The notes below the pieces were generated by a model, which did not search any database, was not told where the DNA came from, and worked only from the letters and a program-made list of their open reading frames with translations. A DNA stretch of 64,000 nt, taken from contig CAWFDX010000009.1 in the NCBI GenBank assembly GCA_963814645.1, positions 744,001 through 808,000 of the forward strand. The letters run 5' to 3'. Source of the stretch: RYN-230 sp963814645. Its GTDB lineage: Bacteria; Actinomycetota; Actinomycetes; Streptosporangiales; Streptosporangiaceae. The translations under genes were made by a program, and so were the position numbers. Every line of letters starts with the position of its first letter. Within the stretch, counting starts at the first letter, position 1. Below, piece after piece: positions 32,944-40,600 of the stretch.

Positions 32944-34584
32944 GGCTAAGCACCCAGGGCCTAAGCTTGTCGTTTAACCTGCGCGTTGGCGTCGTGCCTT
33001 GAGCGTGAGGTCCCTCTTTGTCGTTTTGCCCACGTCATGGCGGGGTGCGGGCCGGCGGTTCTTTGAGCCTGGCGGGCGGCCGGGCCCGGGCTTGCCGGGT
33101 TTCGGCGCACCGGCCGGGCAGGGCAGGGTCGCGCGGATGTTCCTAAACCCACGGCGGACCCGGGCGGGGGTCAGCCTGGCCCGGCGGGGCGGGCCGTTCC
33201 CAGGGCAGGCGCAGATCGCCGGCGAGGGGGCGGGCGAGACGGAGCTGGGCATGGCAGGCGAGGATGATCCAGGTCCACTGGTCCGCGGCGGCCGGGTCAC
33301 GGAGTTTCGGGGTGGTCCAGCCCAGGACCTGTTTGAACATTCTGAAGGTGTGCTCAAGATCGAAACGGCGAAGGAACGCTTGCCAGCACCGGTCCACCTC
33401 AGCCGGGGTAGCGCCGGTGACTGAGCACCACAGCCACACGGGCTTGGGGTCGCGGTCACCGGGCAGGTGATCCACCTGCAGGCGGATCAGGGTTCCCTCG
33501 ATCACCGGCAGCGAGCCATCGTGGCCCAGCCACGCGGAGCGGTGAGTCAGCCGGGGGTGCAGCCGGTCCCAGGCCTGCGCGGCCGCGGTGCCATACCGGG
33601 TGGTCTGCGTCGTCGTGGTCACCGCTGGGTCTGGCCAGGTGGCCGGGCCGGCCAGGGCGAACTCGCGGCCGTGCCGCGGCGGCCGGCCGTTGGTGCCGGG
33701 CTGACGCGGTGGGATGGGGAAGTGCAGCACCCGGTCGCTGCGCAGCCGCCCCAGGATCTCCACCGGCAGGCCGGTGAGCTGGTAGGCCAGCCGCATCGGG
33801 TCATACCCCGCATCGAAGATCACCAGGACCGGCGGGTCACCGTCGCGCCAGTGGCCCGCCTCGATCAGCCGGGTGATGACCTCCCGGACCTGCGCGGCGG
33901 TGACCTCGGCCACGTCGTCACCGGGGCCCAGCCGCACCGCGTCCAGCACTGCGGTCCAGGAGGTGCGGCCGGGCTCCAGCGCTGCGACCACCGAGTAGGG
34001 CCAGCCCGGGATCATCTGCGCCTGCCCCTTCCCCCGCCCATACACGTGGCAGAACAACCGGCCCGGGCTGGTGGCCGCACCGGGCCGCAGCCAGTTGCTC
34101 ACGTCCACGGCCAGCATGAGCCGCCCATCCGCCGCCCGCGGTAACGGCAGCCCGGCCAGGCACCGGCGCAGCCGGGCAATATCGATCCGCCCGCAGTTCA
34201 CCGCGTCATACAGGGCGCCGTGGCCACGGCGGTGCTCCGGCGTCAGCGACAAGCCGGCCAGGCACCTAACCGGGCCGCCCGCGCACAGCACCGCATCCGC
34301 CAGCTCGGACAGCTCATCGGCGCGGGCGGTCAGGCAGGCATGGAAATCCCGGCGGAACCGCGCCAGCACACCGAGCGCGACTGGCCCGGTACCGGCGTCC
34401 TCTGGCAAGCTATCCATCACGGCCTTCGTTCATGATCATGCTTCTTTGGCGAGAACACATGATCATGCGGAGGCCGTACTCACGCACCCGACACGCCGGT
34501 GCCACCCGGCAGAAGGCGCGCGAAACACCCAGGCCACAGCCGGGCAGGTTAAAGAACAAGCTAAGGCGGCCAGGGTGCTTAGCC
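32944..34584. mobile_element. Insertion sequence with ~40-bp imperfect terminal inverted repeats
   Basis: Left end 32944-32983 begins GGCTAAGCACCC and ends in GTTTAACCTGC; the right end (34544-34584), read on the minus strand, begins GGCTAAGCACCC and also ends in TTTAACCTGC, with CTTAGCTTGT/CTAAGCTTGT in the middle of both. The single internal gene is a frameshifted transposase on the minus strand. No target-site duplication is evident (the flanks are CCAC on the left and GGCC on the right), so the exact ends could differ by a few bases. Two CATGATCATG palindromes (34431-34440 and 34458-34467) lie just upstream of the transposase start. Confidence 0.8.
32974..34417 (-). pseudogene. IS701-like (NF041680-type) DDE transposase, frameshifted
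   Basis: From ATG 34417 the frame encodes ~420 residues with DDE-type motifs LAVDVSNWLRP, VLVIFDAGYD and the Glu helix FDLEHTFRMFKQVLGWTTPK. At about 33180 one extra base (GGCCAGGCTG instead of GGCAGGCTG) shifts the frame to an early stop at 33143. The expected C-terminus continues in the next frame as RLTPARVRRGFRNIRATLPC and KPGPGRPPGSKNRRPAPRHD to a stop at 32974 inside the left inverted repeat. Correcting the shift gives ~481 residues, the family length. Programmed frameshifting is not known for this family. Confidence 0.82.
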
Positions 34585-34598
34585 GGCCGGCCCGGCGC

Positions 34599-34694
34599 AG
34601 AGATAGGGCGTTCGCCCAATGTGGCGGCGACCCCCTTAGCAGCAAGCTCGAAGATGTACGGCCGTGACCACGGCCGCAGGCCGAGGAGGACACC
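34599..34694 (+). promoter_or_regulatory. Conserved 96-nt leader/promoter of small gene B
   Basis: Same length as, and ungapped alignment with, leader A (32561-32656). It contains GGGCG-tt-CGCCC, a short hairpin at the place where leader A has GCATC/GATGC, so pairing potential is kept while sequence changes. It starts 14 nt from the right end of the insertion sequence; any left arm matching the long stem of leader A would have been displaced by the insertion. Confidence 0.5.
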
Positions 34695-34877
34695 GTGTAC
34701 TCAGCGATAGGCGCAGCAGTCGCCGCCCAGCACGTCAAGGACATGCTGGACCAGGCAGCGCAGGATCACCAGGCCGCCGCCGTCCGGCGCGCCCGCCGGA
34801 CGCGGACCGCCAGCCGGCCAGCGTCGGCCGTCGCGGCCCGGACGACCGGGCACGGCGCCACGACCGCCCCGTGCTGA
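34695..34877 (+). CDS. Small hypothetical protein B (paralogue of the one at 32657)
   Basis: 60 residues, GTG 34695 with GAGGAGGA upstream. The N-terminal pattern YSAIGAAVAAQHVKDMLDQAA aligns with HPVILTEVATQHILEMQAEAA of protein A, followed by a basic region (VRRARRTRTASRP). It lacks the Cys/His-containing C-terminus of A. Function unknown. Confidence 0.55.
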   Translation: MYSAIGAAVAAQHVKDMLDQAAQDHQAAAVRRARRTRTASRPASAVAARTTGHGATTAPC

Positions 34878-34884
34878 CCGCACC

Positions 34885-34959
34885 GTGCTTGACCACACGG
34901 TGCTTGACCACACGGTGCTTGACCACACGGTGCTTGACCACACGGTGCTTGACCACACG
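34885..34959. repeat. Five perfect 15-bp tandem repeats, intergenic
   Basis: Five exact copies of GTGCTTGACCACACG, bordered on both sides by a degenerate copy (GTGCTGACCGCACCG-like). Each unit contains GTG-cttgac-CAC. The array starts 7 nt after the stop codon of small gene B. No spacers, so it is not a CRISPR array. Confidence 0.9.
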
Positions 34960-35012
34960 GTGCTGACCGCACCGGCGCGGGCCACACCCTGCGCTGCCCG
35001 CACCCCATGCTG

Positions 35013-35044
35013 ACCTGCCCCGGAGTCCCCTCCCCGGGGCAGGT
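35013..35044. terminator. Bidirectional hairpin between small gene B and the MOSC gene
   Basis: ACCTGCCCCGG (35013-35023) pairs perfectly with 35034-35044 around a 10-nt loop. It lies 3 nt beyond the stop of the convergent MOSC gene and is followed on the plus strand by TAGTTATTT. Confidence 0.6.
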
Positions 35045-35047
35045 TAG

Positions 35048-35887
35048 TTATTTCCCGGCGTCGAGAACCTGCACCGGGTCGCCGATCCGGATGGTGCCGG
35101 TGGCATCGGGGATCAGGTTCTGGCCGAACACCAGTTGCTGGCCGAACCGGCGGCGCCGGCCGAGCATGGCCAGCGGCTGCCGCCCCCGCTCCGCGGTCTG
35201 CTGGTCGATCGTGGTGACCACGCACCGCCCGCACGGCTTGGCCACCCGGAACGGAACCGTGCCAATCCGGATCCGGCGCCAGCCGTCCTCGGCCCACGGG
35301 GCCGGGGCCGCCACCACCACGCTGGGCCGGAACCGGGTCATCGGCACGGCCGGCTGGCCATCCTCGATCAGCCACTGGTTCAGCGCGTCCAGCGAACGCA
35401 TGCTGGTGAGCAGCAGTGGGTAGCCGTCCGCGAAGCTCACCCGGTCCTCAGGCACGCTGAACTCCGGATCGACCTGGCGGCGGGTCGGGTCATCCAGGTG
35501 CATCAGCCGGACCGGCCGGCCCAGGAAGCGTGAGAACCACGCATCGGCCGCCGGCCCCGCGGCGGCGGCGCGGACCTTTGTCTGCCACACGGTGACCCAC
35601 AGCATCTCCGCACCATGCACCTCGGCCGGGGCGGGGACGCGCAGCGGCGGCTGCCCGGCCGCCGACAGGTGCAGGCTTCCGCGCGTGCTGTAGCGGGCGC
35701 AGACCAGCGCCAGCGTCGGCTCGGCGCGCTGGGTGATGAACCGGCCGTCCGGGTCGGTCACCAGCCAGCGGCGGTCACCGGCCAGGCCGCACGGCTCGAC
35801 CTCCGCCTCGGTCAGGTCGATAGCCCGGCCGGCCTTGACCGGATAGATGTGTATCGAGGCGATAGTCGCTGGTCCGGCCGGATCCAT
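35048..35887 (-). CDS. MOSC-domain protein with N-terminal beta-barrel (YcbX/mARC-like)
   Basis: 279 residues. Molybdenum-cofactor binding family. The N-terminal MOSC_N barrel begins ASIHIYPVKAGRAIDL and GLAGDRRWLVTDPDGRFITQR; the C-terminal MOSC domain has the candidate molybdenum-liganding Cys in KPCGRCVVTTID and the closing VFGQNLIPDATGTIRIGD. Homologues reduce N-hydroxylated compounds. No C-terminal ferredoxin domain as in E. coli YcbX, so an external electron donor would be required. Confidence 0.88.
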   Translation of the reverse strand: MDPAGPATIASIHIYPVKAGRAIDLTEAEVEPCGLAGDRRWLVTDPDGRFITQRAEPTLALVCARYSTRGSLHLSAAGQPPLRVPAPAEVHGAEMLWVTVWQTKVRAAAAGPAADAWFSRFLGRPVRLMHLDDPTRRQVDPEFSVPEDRVSFADGYPLLLTSMRSLDALNQWLIEDGQPAVPMTRFRPSVVVAAPAPWAEDGWRRIRIGTVPFRVAKPCGRCVVTTIDQQTAERGRQPLAMLGRRRRFGQQLVFGQNLIPDATGTIRIGDPVQVLDAGK

Positions 35888-35955
35888 CGCAGGCTAGGGC
35901 TCCTCGTCGCGGTGGGCATAGCCAGGATATCAGCGCGACTGGTCCGGGCTCGATT

Positions 35956-35971
35956 AAGAACACATGTTCGA
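35956..35971. promoter_or_regulatory. LexA (SOS)-like box upstream of the 125-residue protein gene
   Basis: AAGAACACATGTTCGA differs from the actinobacterial SOS consensus TCGAACRNRYGTTCGA at two positions (the first two). It ends 19 nt before the GTG at 35991, and a -10-like TGCTAAT lies between them, so LexA could block a nearly leaderless transcript. The divergent MOSC gene starts 68 nt away on the other side. Confidence 0.5.
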
Positions 35972-35990
35972 TATTTGCTAATGTGGTGGG

Positions 35991-36368
35991 GTGGCAGAGT
36001 ACGTTCCACCGGGCTGGCCGGCCGGGGTGCATCCGCCGGGAGGACCAGATTTCGAGGCCACGGCGGTGGCCTGGCTGCTCGACGTGGTCCCGCCGGACTA
36101 CCGGTTGTACGGCGTGCTGCGGCGGCACCCGATCGCGCTGGCCACCATGGCCAAGCATCATCTGGAGGCCTGCGTGCGCGGGGCCCGCGAGGGCTACCGC
36201 AGCACCCGGACCGAGCTGGGCGGGGCGCTGCCGGCGGCCGGGGTGGACGCGGTGCTGGAGGCGTACCGCGCCGAAGGACACCGGCTGGTGGCGGCCGCGC
36301 AGGCCGCCGACCTGATCGGGCGCGCGCTGCGCGGCGAGGTGTTCCGGCCCCGGCTCCGGGACAACTGA
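35991..36368 (+). CDS. Conserved hypothetical protein, possibly SOS-controlled
   Basis: 125 residues, GTG start. Mostly helical; FEATAVAWLLDVVPPDYRLYGVL, LRRHPIALATMAKHHLEACV and GAREGYRSTRTEL are typical of a hypothetical family seen in actinobacteria. No catalytic motif or membrane segment. The LexA-like box in front suggests induction by DNA damage; function otherwise unknown. Confidence 0.65.
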   Translation: MAEYVPPGWPAGVHPPGGPDFEATAVAWLLDVVPPDYRLYGVLRRHPIALATMAKHHLEACVRGAREGYRSTRTELGGALPAAGVDAVLEAYRAEGHRLVAAAQAADLIGRALRGEVFRPRLRDN

Positions 36369-36388
36369 GGCAACCCGGCGAGTGCGGC

Positions 36389-38578
36389 TCAGCTCTCGGC
36401 GCGGAGCACCAGCACGGCTATGCCGTCGGCGGCCGGGCGGCCGCCGAAGCCGCGCACTTCCTCGTGCACCTTGGACGCCACCACCTCGGCGGTCAGCCCG
36501 GCGCAGCCGGCCAGCAGCCGGGCCAGGCCATCGTCGTCATCGAGCAGCCGGTCACCGTCCCGCCGCCGGGTCACCCCGTCAGTGACGCAGAGCAGCAGGT
36601 CGCCAAGGCCCAAGCGGACCGGCTGCGCGGCGAAGCGGAGCCCGTCAATCACCCCGAGTACCGGCTGTGGCACCCCCGCGGGCTCCGGAGCGGCGCCACG
36701 GTCCCGCAGCACCAGCGGCAGCGGCTGCCCGGCGCAGGCCAGCGACAGCCGTACCGTGCCGTCCGCCGCGGCCTCGGTGATCTCCCCGTGCACCAGGGTG
36801 AGGAACGTCTCGGGCGCCCGCTCGTCCAGGATGAGCTGGTTGAGCCGGTCCAGCACAGCCGGGATGCCGAGCCCATCTGCGGCCAGGATCCGCAGCGTGT
36901 TGCGGGCCAGCGAGGTCACGGCCAGGGTGGCCGGGCCGGTCCCGCACACTTCCCCGACGGCGAACCGCCAGCGCCCCGGCCCGGCCGGGAACACGTCGCA
37001 GAAGTCGCCGCCGGCCGCGGCCGCGATTCCGGCGCCGGGCAGGTCGTGCGCCACGGCCAGCTCCATCCCGGGTACCCGGGGCAGCTCGGCGGGCAGCAGC
37101 ACAGCGCGCAGGGCCTGGCCGGCCGCCAATTGCTGGGCCGCGAGCCGGGCATTCTCCAGGGCCAGCGCGATCCGGCCGGCCAGATCCTCGGCCAAGCTGA
37201 GCACTTCCCGGGACGGCCGCCCGATGTTGGGTCCGCCCAGCACCAGCACGCCCAGCACACCCCCGGGGGTGGCCAGCGGGAAACACCACGCGCCGCGGGC
37301 CGCCAGTTCAGCCACTCCGGCCGGGGCGCCGGCCAGCCCGGCCAGCCCAGCCGGCGCATCGGCCGACCCGGCCCCAGCCAGCGGCCAGCGCTGGGCGGCG
37401 CGCGACAGCGGCGCACTACCCGGCCGCCCCGGGTGCGGCCACGGCGCGCTGGCCTTCGCCTGCTCCAGCAGCCAGCCCAGCGCACCGGCCTGGCGCTCAT
37501 CGGCGTGCCGGGCGGCCAGCACGCTCAGTTCTGGGTCTGGGCCCGCGGCCAGCACCGCGCACCACTCGGCCAGCCGGGGCACCGCGACCTGCCCGGCCAC
37601 GGTCAGGATCCGGTCCGCGTCCAGCGGCCCGGCCAGCAGCTCGCTGGCCTCGGCCAGCACATCGATCCGGGCCCGCCGGGCCCGTTCCAGCCCGGCCAGC
37701 CGGGCCCGTTCCAGCGGCGCGGCCATGCTGTCCGCCAGTTGCAGCAGCCGCTGCACGTCGCTGTCGCCGAACCGGCCGGGGAGCACTGCGGCCACCGCGA
37801 GCACCCCGGTCACCCGGCCGTCCACGATGAACGGCACGGTGGCCACCGAGGGGGCGGTACGGAGCAGCGCGGCCGGGCTGATCCCGGTCGCGGCGCGCAC
37901 CGACAGATCCCCGTCCTCGTCGGCCACCAGGGCGTAGGCGGCGTCACCGGCCACGATGACCCGGGCCGAGCCGACGGCCTGGCGGAGCAGATCGTCATAC
38001 GAGGGCTCGGCGGGCGGCTGGCCGGCCGCGGCCGGGCTGGCCGTCCGCACGTTCCAGCCCGGCGCCGGCGCGGCCGACTCGGTGGCGTCCGGGTCGGCGA
38101 CCGGCTCGGTCAGGCTGGCTTTCTGGCCGGCCAGGCCCATCCGGAACCAGACGGCCTTGGCCTCGGCCCCGTAGCTGACCCCCCACGCCGAGGCCAGCGC
38201 GGACGGCAGCAGCAGCCCGCGGCCGTGGGTACGTTCCGCCGGAGTGGCGTCGTCATGATCTGGACCGGGCACCATCCGCGCCGGGTGGCTGTCCCGGACC
38301 ACCACTTCGACCGCACTGGCCGCGAGCTTGCAGGTGACCTGCACCTGAGTGCCCGCGTGTACCACGGCGTTGGTGACCAGCTCGCTGGTCAGCAGCACGG
38401 CATCGTCGACCAGCTCGGTATCGGCCGGCCCGGGGTTGGCTGGCCCGGTGCTGGTCGGCCCGGGCCGGGTGTCCAGCCAGTCTTGGAGGGTGTCCCGGAC
38501 GAACTTGCGCGCCGATGCCACGGCCGCCGGCTCGGGCCGGTACGCCGCGCTCACGACGAGATCGTTGCGCCCCTTCAC
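36389..38578 (-). CDS. PP2C-type SpoIIE phosphatase with N-terminal HATPase and GAF-like domains
   Basis: 729 residues from GTG 38578 (KGRNDLVVSAAYRPEP; GAGGGGG just upstream). An anti-sigma-type HATPase comes first (about 15-150: TSELVTNAVVHAG, HGRGLLLPSALASAWG), then one or two GAF-like regions (about 195-305 and 325-480), and last the SpoIIE phosphatase (about 500-729: AGGDFCDVFPAGPGRWRFAV, GEVCGTGPATLAV, LCVTDGVTRRRDGD). It thus combines a putative anti-sigma kinase and an anti-anti-sigma phosphatase in one chain. The more usual order puts the HATPase at the C-terminus. Soluble. Confidence 0.85.
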   Translation of the reverse strand: MKGRNDLVVSAAYRPEPAAVASARKFVRDTLQDWLDTRPGPTSTGPANPGPADTELVDDAVLLTSELVTNAVVHAGTQVQVTCKLAASAVEVVVRDSHPARMVPGPDHDDATPAERTHGRGLLLPSALASAWGVSYGAEAKAVWFRMGLAGQKASLTEPVADPDATESAAPAPGWNVRTASPAAAGQPPAEPSYDDLLRQAVGSARVIVAGDAAYALVADEDGDLSVRAATGISPAALLRTAPSVATVPFIVDGRVTGVLAVAAVLPGRFGDSDVQRLLQLADSMAAPLERARLAGLERARRARIDVLAEASELLAGPLDADRILTVAGQVAVPRLAEWCAVLAAGPDPELSVLAARHADERQAGALGWLLEQAKASAPWPHPGRPGSAPLSRAAQRWPLAGAGSADAPAGLAGLAGAPAGVAELAARGAWCFPLATPGGVLGVLVLGGPNIGRPSREVLSLAEDLAGRIALALENARLAAQQLAAGQALRAVLLPAELPRVPGMELAVAHDLPGAGIAAAAGGDFCDVFPAGPGRWRFAVGEVCGTGPATLAVTSLARNTLRILAADGLGIPAVLDRLNQLILDERAPETFLTLVHGEITEAAADGTVRLSLACAGQPLPLVLRDRGAAPEPAGVPQPVLGVIDGLRFAAQPVRLGLGDLLLCVTDGVTRRRDGDRLLDDDDGLARLLAGCAGLTAEVVASKVHEEVRGFGGRPAADGIAVLVLRAES

Positions 38579-38717
38579 ATGCCCCCTCGGCTGTCCAGGC
38601 GGATACCGTCCGGCCGCTTCCCTGCGAGGTGCGGGATGACCAGCCATATCGAATAGTGAGCTGCCGGGGGGCGGGACCGCCATCATCGTGACGGAGTCGT
38701 GACCCTGCTCCGGGCGA

Positions 38718-39386
38718 TCAGGATCGGTCACCCAGCACCGGCGTAGGCCGGGGCCAGCCATCGCCTGCCACGTACTCCCGCACCACCTTGGCGGGGACAC
38801 CAGCGACCACGCACCGGTCCGGCACCCGGCCGCGGACCACCGAGCCCGCGGCCACCACCACGTTACGGCCGATCTGTGCCCCGGGCAGCACAATCACGCC
38901 AGCTCCCAGCCATGTTCCCGGGCCAATGGAGACCGCGGCGTTGCTCGGCCACTGCCGCCCAATGGGCACGTCAGGGTCGGTGTAGCCGTGGTTCTGGTCG
39001 GTAATGTAGACGTACGGCCCGGTGAAGACGTCGTCCCCGATCACGATGGAGTAGTGCGCCACCAGGTGACTGCCGCGACCGATCACGCACCGGTTCCCGA
39101 TGTGCAGCACGGAGGCGTCGCCGAGGTCGTGACCGGGCACCATGCCCGCGGACAGGGAGACCTGCGCGGCGATCATCGTGCCGGCCCCGATCTCGATCCA
39201 CTTCTCGCCGTACAGCGCGCCGGTGGGGAACGCGATGATCGAGCCCGCGCCGAACCCGGCGAACCGCCGGCTGGCCGGGGTGTCCGCGGTGATCGCGCCG
39301 GCCTGCTGGGCCACCCGCCAGGCCCGGTGCACCAGCCGCCAGGCCACCCTGCGGCCCGCACTGGTAACAGCGCCCTTGCCCGGCAT
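38718..39386 (-). CDS. Left-handed beta-helix (hexapeptide) acyltransferase
   Basis: 222 residues. Hexapeptide turns run through most of the protein (IEIGAGTMIAAQVSLSAGM, LHIGNRCVIGRGSHLVAHY, SIGPGTWLGAGVIVLPGAQI). TDQNHGYTDPDVPIGRQ resembles the catalytic-His loop of O-acetyltransferases such as the WbbJ/NodL type. Ends VVREYVAGDGW. Likely modifies a sugar; substrate unknown. Followed closely downstream of rlmN (6 nt gap), same strand. Confidence 0.85.
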   Translation of the reverse strand: MPGKGAVTSAGRRVAWRLVHRAWRVAQQAGAITADTPASRRFAGFGAGSIIAFPTGALYGEKWIEIGAGTMIAAQVSLSAGMVPGHDLGDASVLHIGNRCVIGRGSHLVAHYSIVIGDDVFTGPYVYITDQNHGYTDPDVPIGRQWPSNAAVSIGPGTWLGAGVIVLPGAQIGRNVVVAAGSVVRGRVPDRCVVAGVPAKVVREYVAGDGWPRPTPVLGDRS

Positions 39387-39392
39387 GGACGA

Positions 39393-40511
39393 CTACGGTA
39401 CCCGGGGCGTGACGGGCAGCGCCCGGCGGCCGGAAACCGGCGCGGCCAGCTGGCCGCAGGCCCCGTCGATCTCGCTGCCCCGGGTGTCCCGGACGGTGAC
39501 CGGGATGCCCCGGGCGGCCAGCCGGTGCTCGAATTCGCGCATCGCGCCGGGCGCCGACGCGGTCCAGCGGGAGCCGGGGGTCGGGTTCAGCGGGATCAGG
39601 TTGACGTGCGCCAGGTGCCCGGCGAGCAGTTCGGCCAGCAGGTCGGCGCGCCACGGCTGATCGTTGATGTCCCGGATAAGCGCGTACTCGATGGATACCC
39701 GGCGGCCGGTGGCGGCGGCATAGCCCCATGCCGCGTCGAGCACCTCGGCCACTTTCCAGCGCCGGTTCACCGGCACCAGTTCGTCGCGCAGGCCGTCGTC
39801 CGGTGCGTGCAGGGATACCGCGAGCCGCACCGCCAGCCGTTCCGCGGCCAGCCGGCCGATGGCGGGCACCAGGCCGACGGTGGACACGGTGACCGACCGC
39901 TGCGAGATGCCAAGACCGTCGGGGACCGGGTCGGTGATCCGGCGCACCGCCCGCAGCACGCTGGCGTAGTTGGCCAGCGGCTCACCCATGCCCATGAACA
40001 CGATGTTGGATACCCGGCCCGGGCCGCCGGGGATCTCGCCCCGGGCCACCGCGCGGGCACCCGCCACCACCTGGGCCACGATCTCGGCCGCGGACAGGTT
40101 CCTGGTCAGCCCGGCCTGGCCGGTGGCGCAGAATGGGCAGGCCATCCCGCAGCCGGCCTGCGACGACACGCACATGGTGATCCGGTCCGGGTAGCGCATC
40201 AGCACCGACTCGATGAGCGCGCCGTCGAACGCCCGCCACAGCGTCTTGCGCGTCGTGCCCTGGTCGCAGGACAGCTCACGTTCCGCGCTGAGCAGCCGGG
40301 GCAGCAGCGCGCTGGCCAGCTTCTCCCGCGCCGCGGCGGGCAGGTCGGTCATCTCGGCCGGGTCGTCGGTCAGCCGGGCGAAGTAGTGCCGGGCCAGCTG
40401 GTCGGCCCGGAACGGCGGCCCGCCCAGCTCAGCGGCGGCCTGGCGGCGGTCGGCGGGGTCCAGGTCGGCCAGATGCCGCGGCGGGCGGGTCAGGATTCGC
40501 ATCGCAGGCAC
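39393..40511 (-). CDS. rlmN: 23S rRNA / tRNA adenine-C2 methyltransferase RlmN
   Basis: 372 residues. Radical-SAM enzyme methylating A2503 of 23S rRNA. The CxxxCxxC cluster is CGMACPFC in SSQAGCGMACPFCATGQAG; GMGEPLANYASVLRAVR is the second family block; the C-terminal mechanistic Cys lies in GACGQLA. Start GTG 40511 with GGAG at good spacing; ATG 40502, three codons later, is an alternative. Confidence 0.94.
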   Translation of the reverse strand: MPAMRILTRPPRHLADLDPADRRQAAAELGGPPFRADQLARHYFARLTDDPAEMTDLPAAAREKLASALLPRLLSAERELSCDQGTTRKTLWRAFDGALIESVLMRYPDRITMCVSSQAGCGMACPFCATGQAGLTRNLSAAEIVAQVVAGARAVARGEIPGGPGRVSNIVFMGMGEPLANYASVLRAVRRITDPVPDGLGISQRSVTVSTVGLVPAIGRLAAERLAVRLAVSLHAPDDGLRDELVPVNRRWKVAEVLDAAWGYAAATGRRVSIEYALIRDINDQPWRADLLAELLAGHLAHVNLIPLNPTPGSRWTASAPGAMREFEHRLAARGIPVTVRDTRGSEIDGACGQLAAPVSGRRALPVTPRVP

Positions 40512-40600
40512 CTGGGCTCCGTGGGACAGTCTGCAAAACGCTTAACAATATCCTCCGGTGCGGGCGCGGTGACCTGCACAGAATCAGTATCTTTTCGGAC

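Noticed and set aside
32974..34417. Programmed frameshift in the transposase
   Set aside because: No slippery heptamer is seen at the shift site and this family is not known to use frameshifting; a mutation or sequencing error is simpler.
34885..34959. CRISPR array
   Set aside because: The units are contiguous with no spacers and no cas genes are present.
35615..38656. A very long plus-strand open frame (~1013 codons) opposite the SpoIIE phosphatase gene
   Set aside because: It is the antisense shadow of a high-GC gene; the product is Arg/Gly/Pro/Gln-rich with no motif, while the minus-strand frame has full domain homology.
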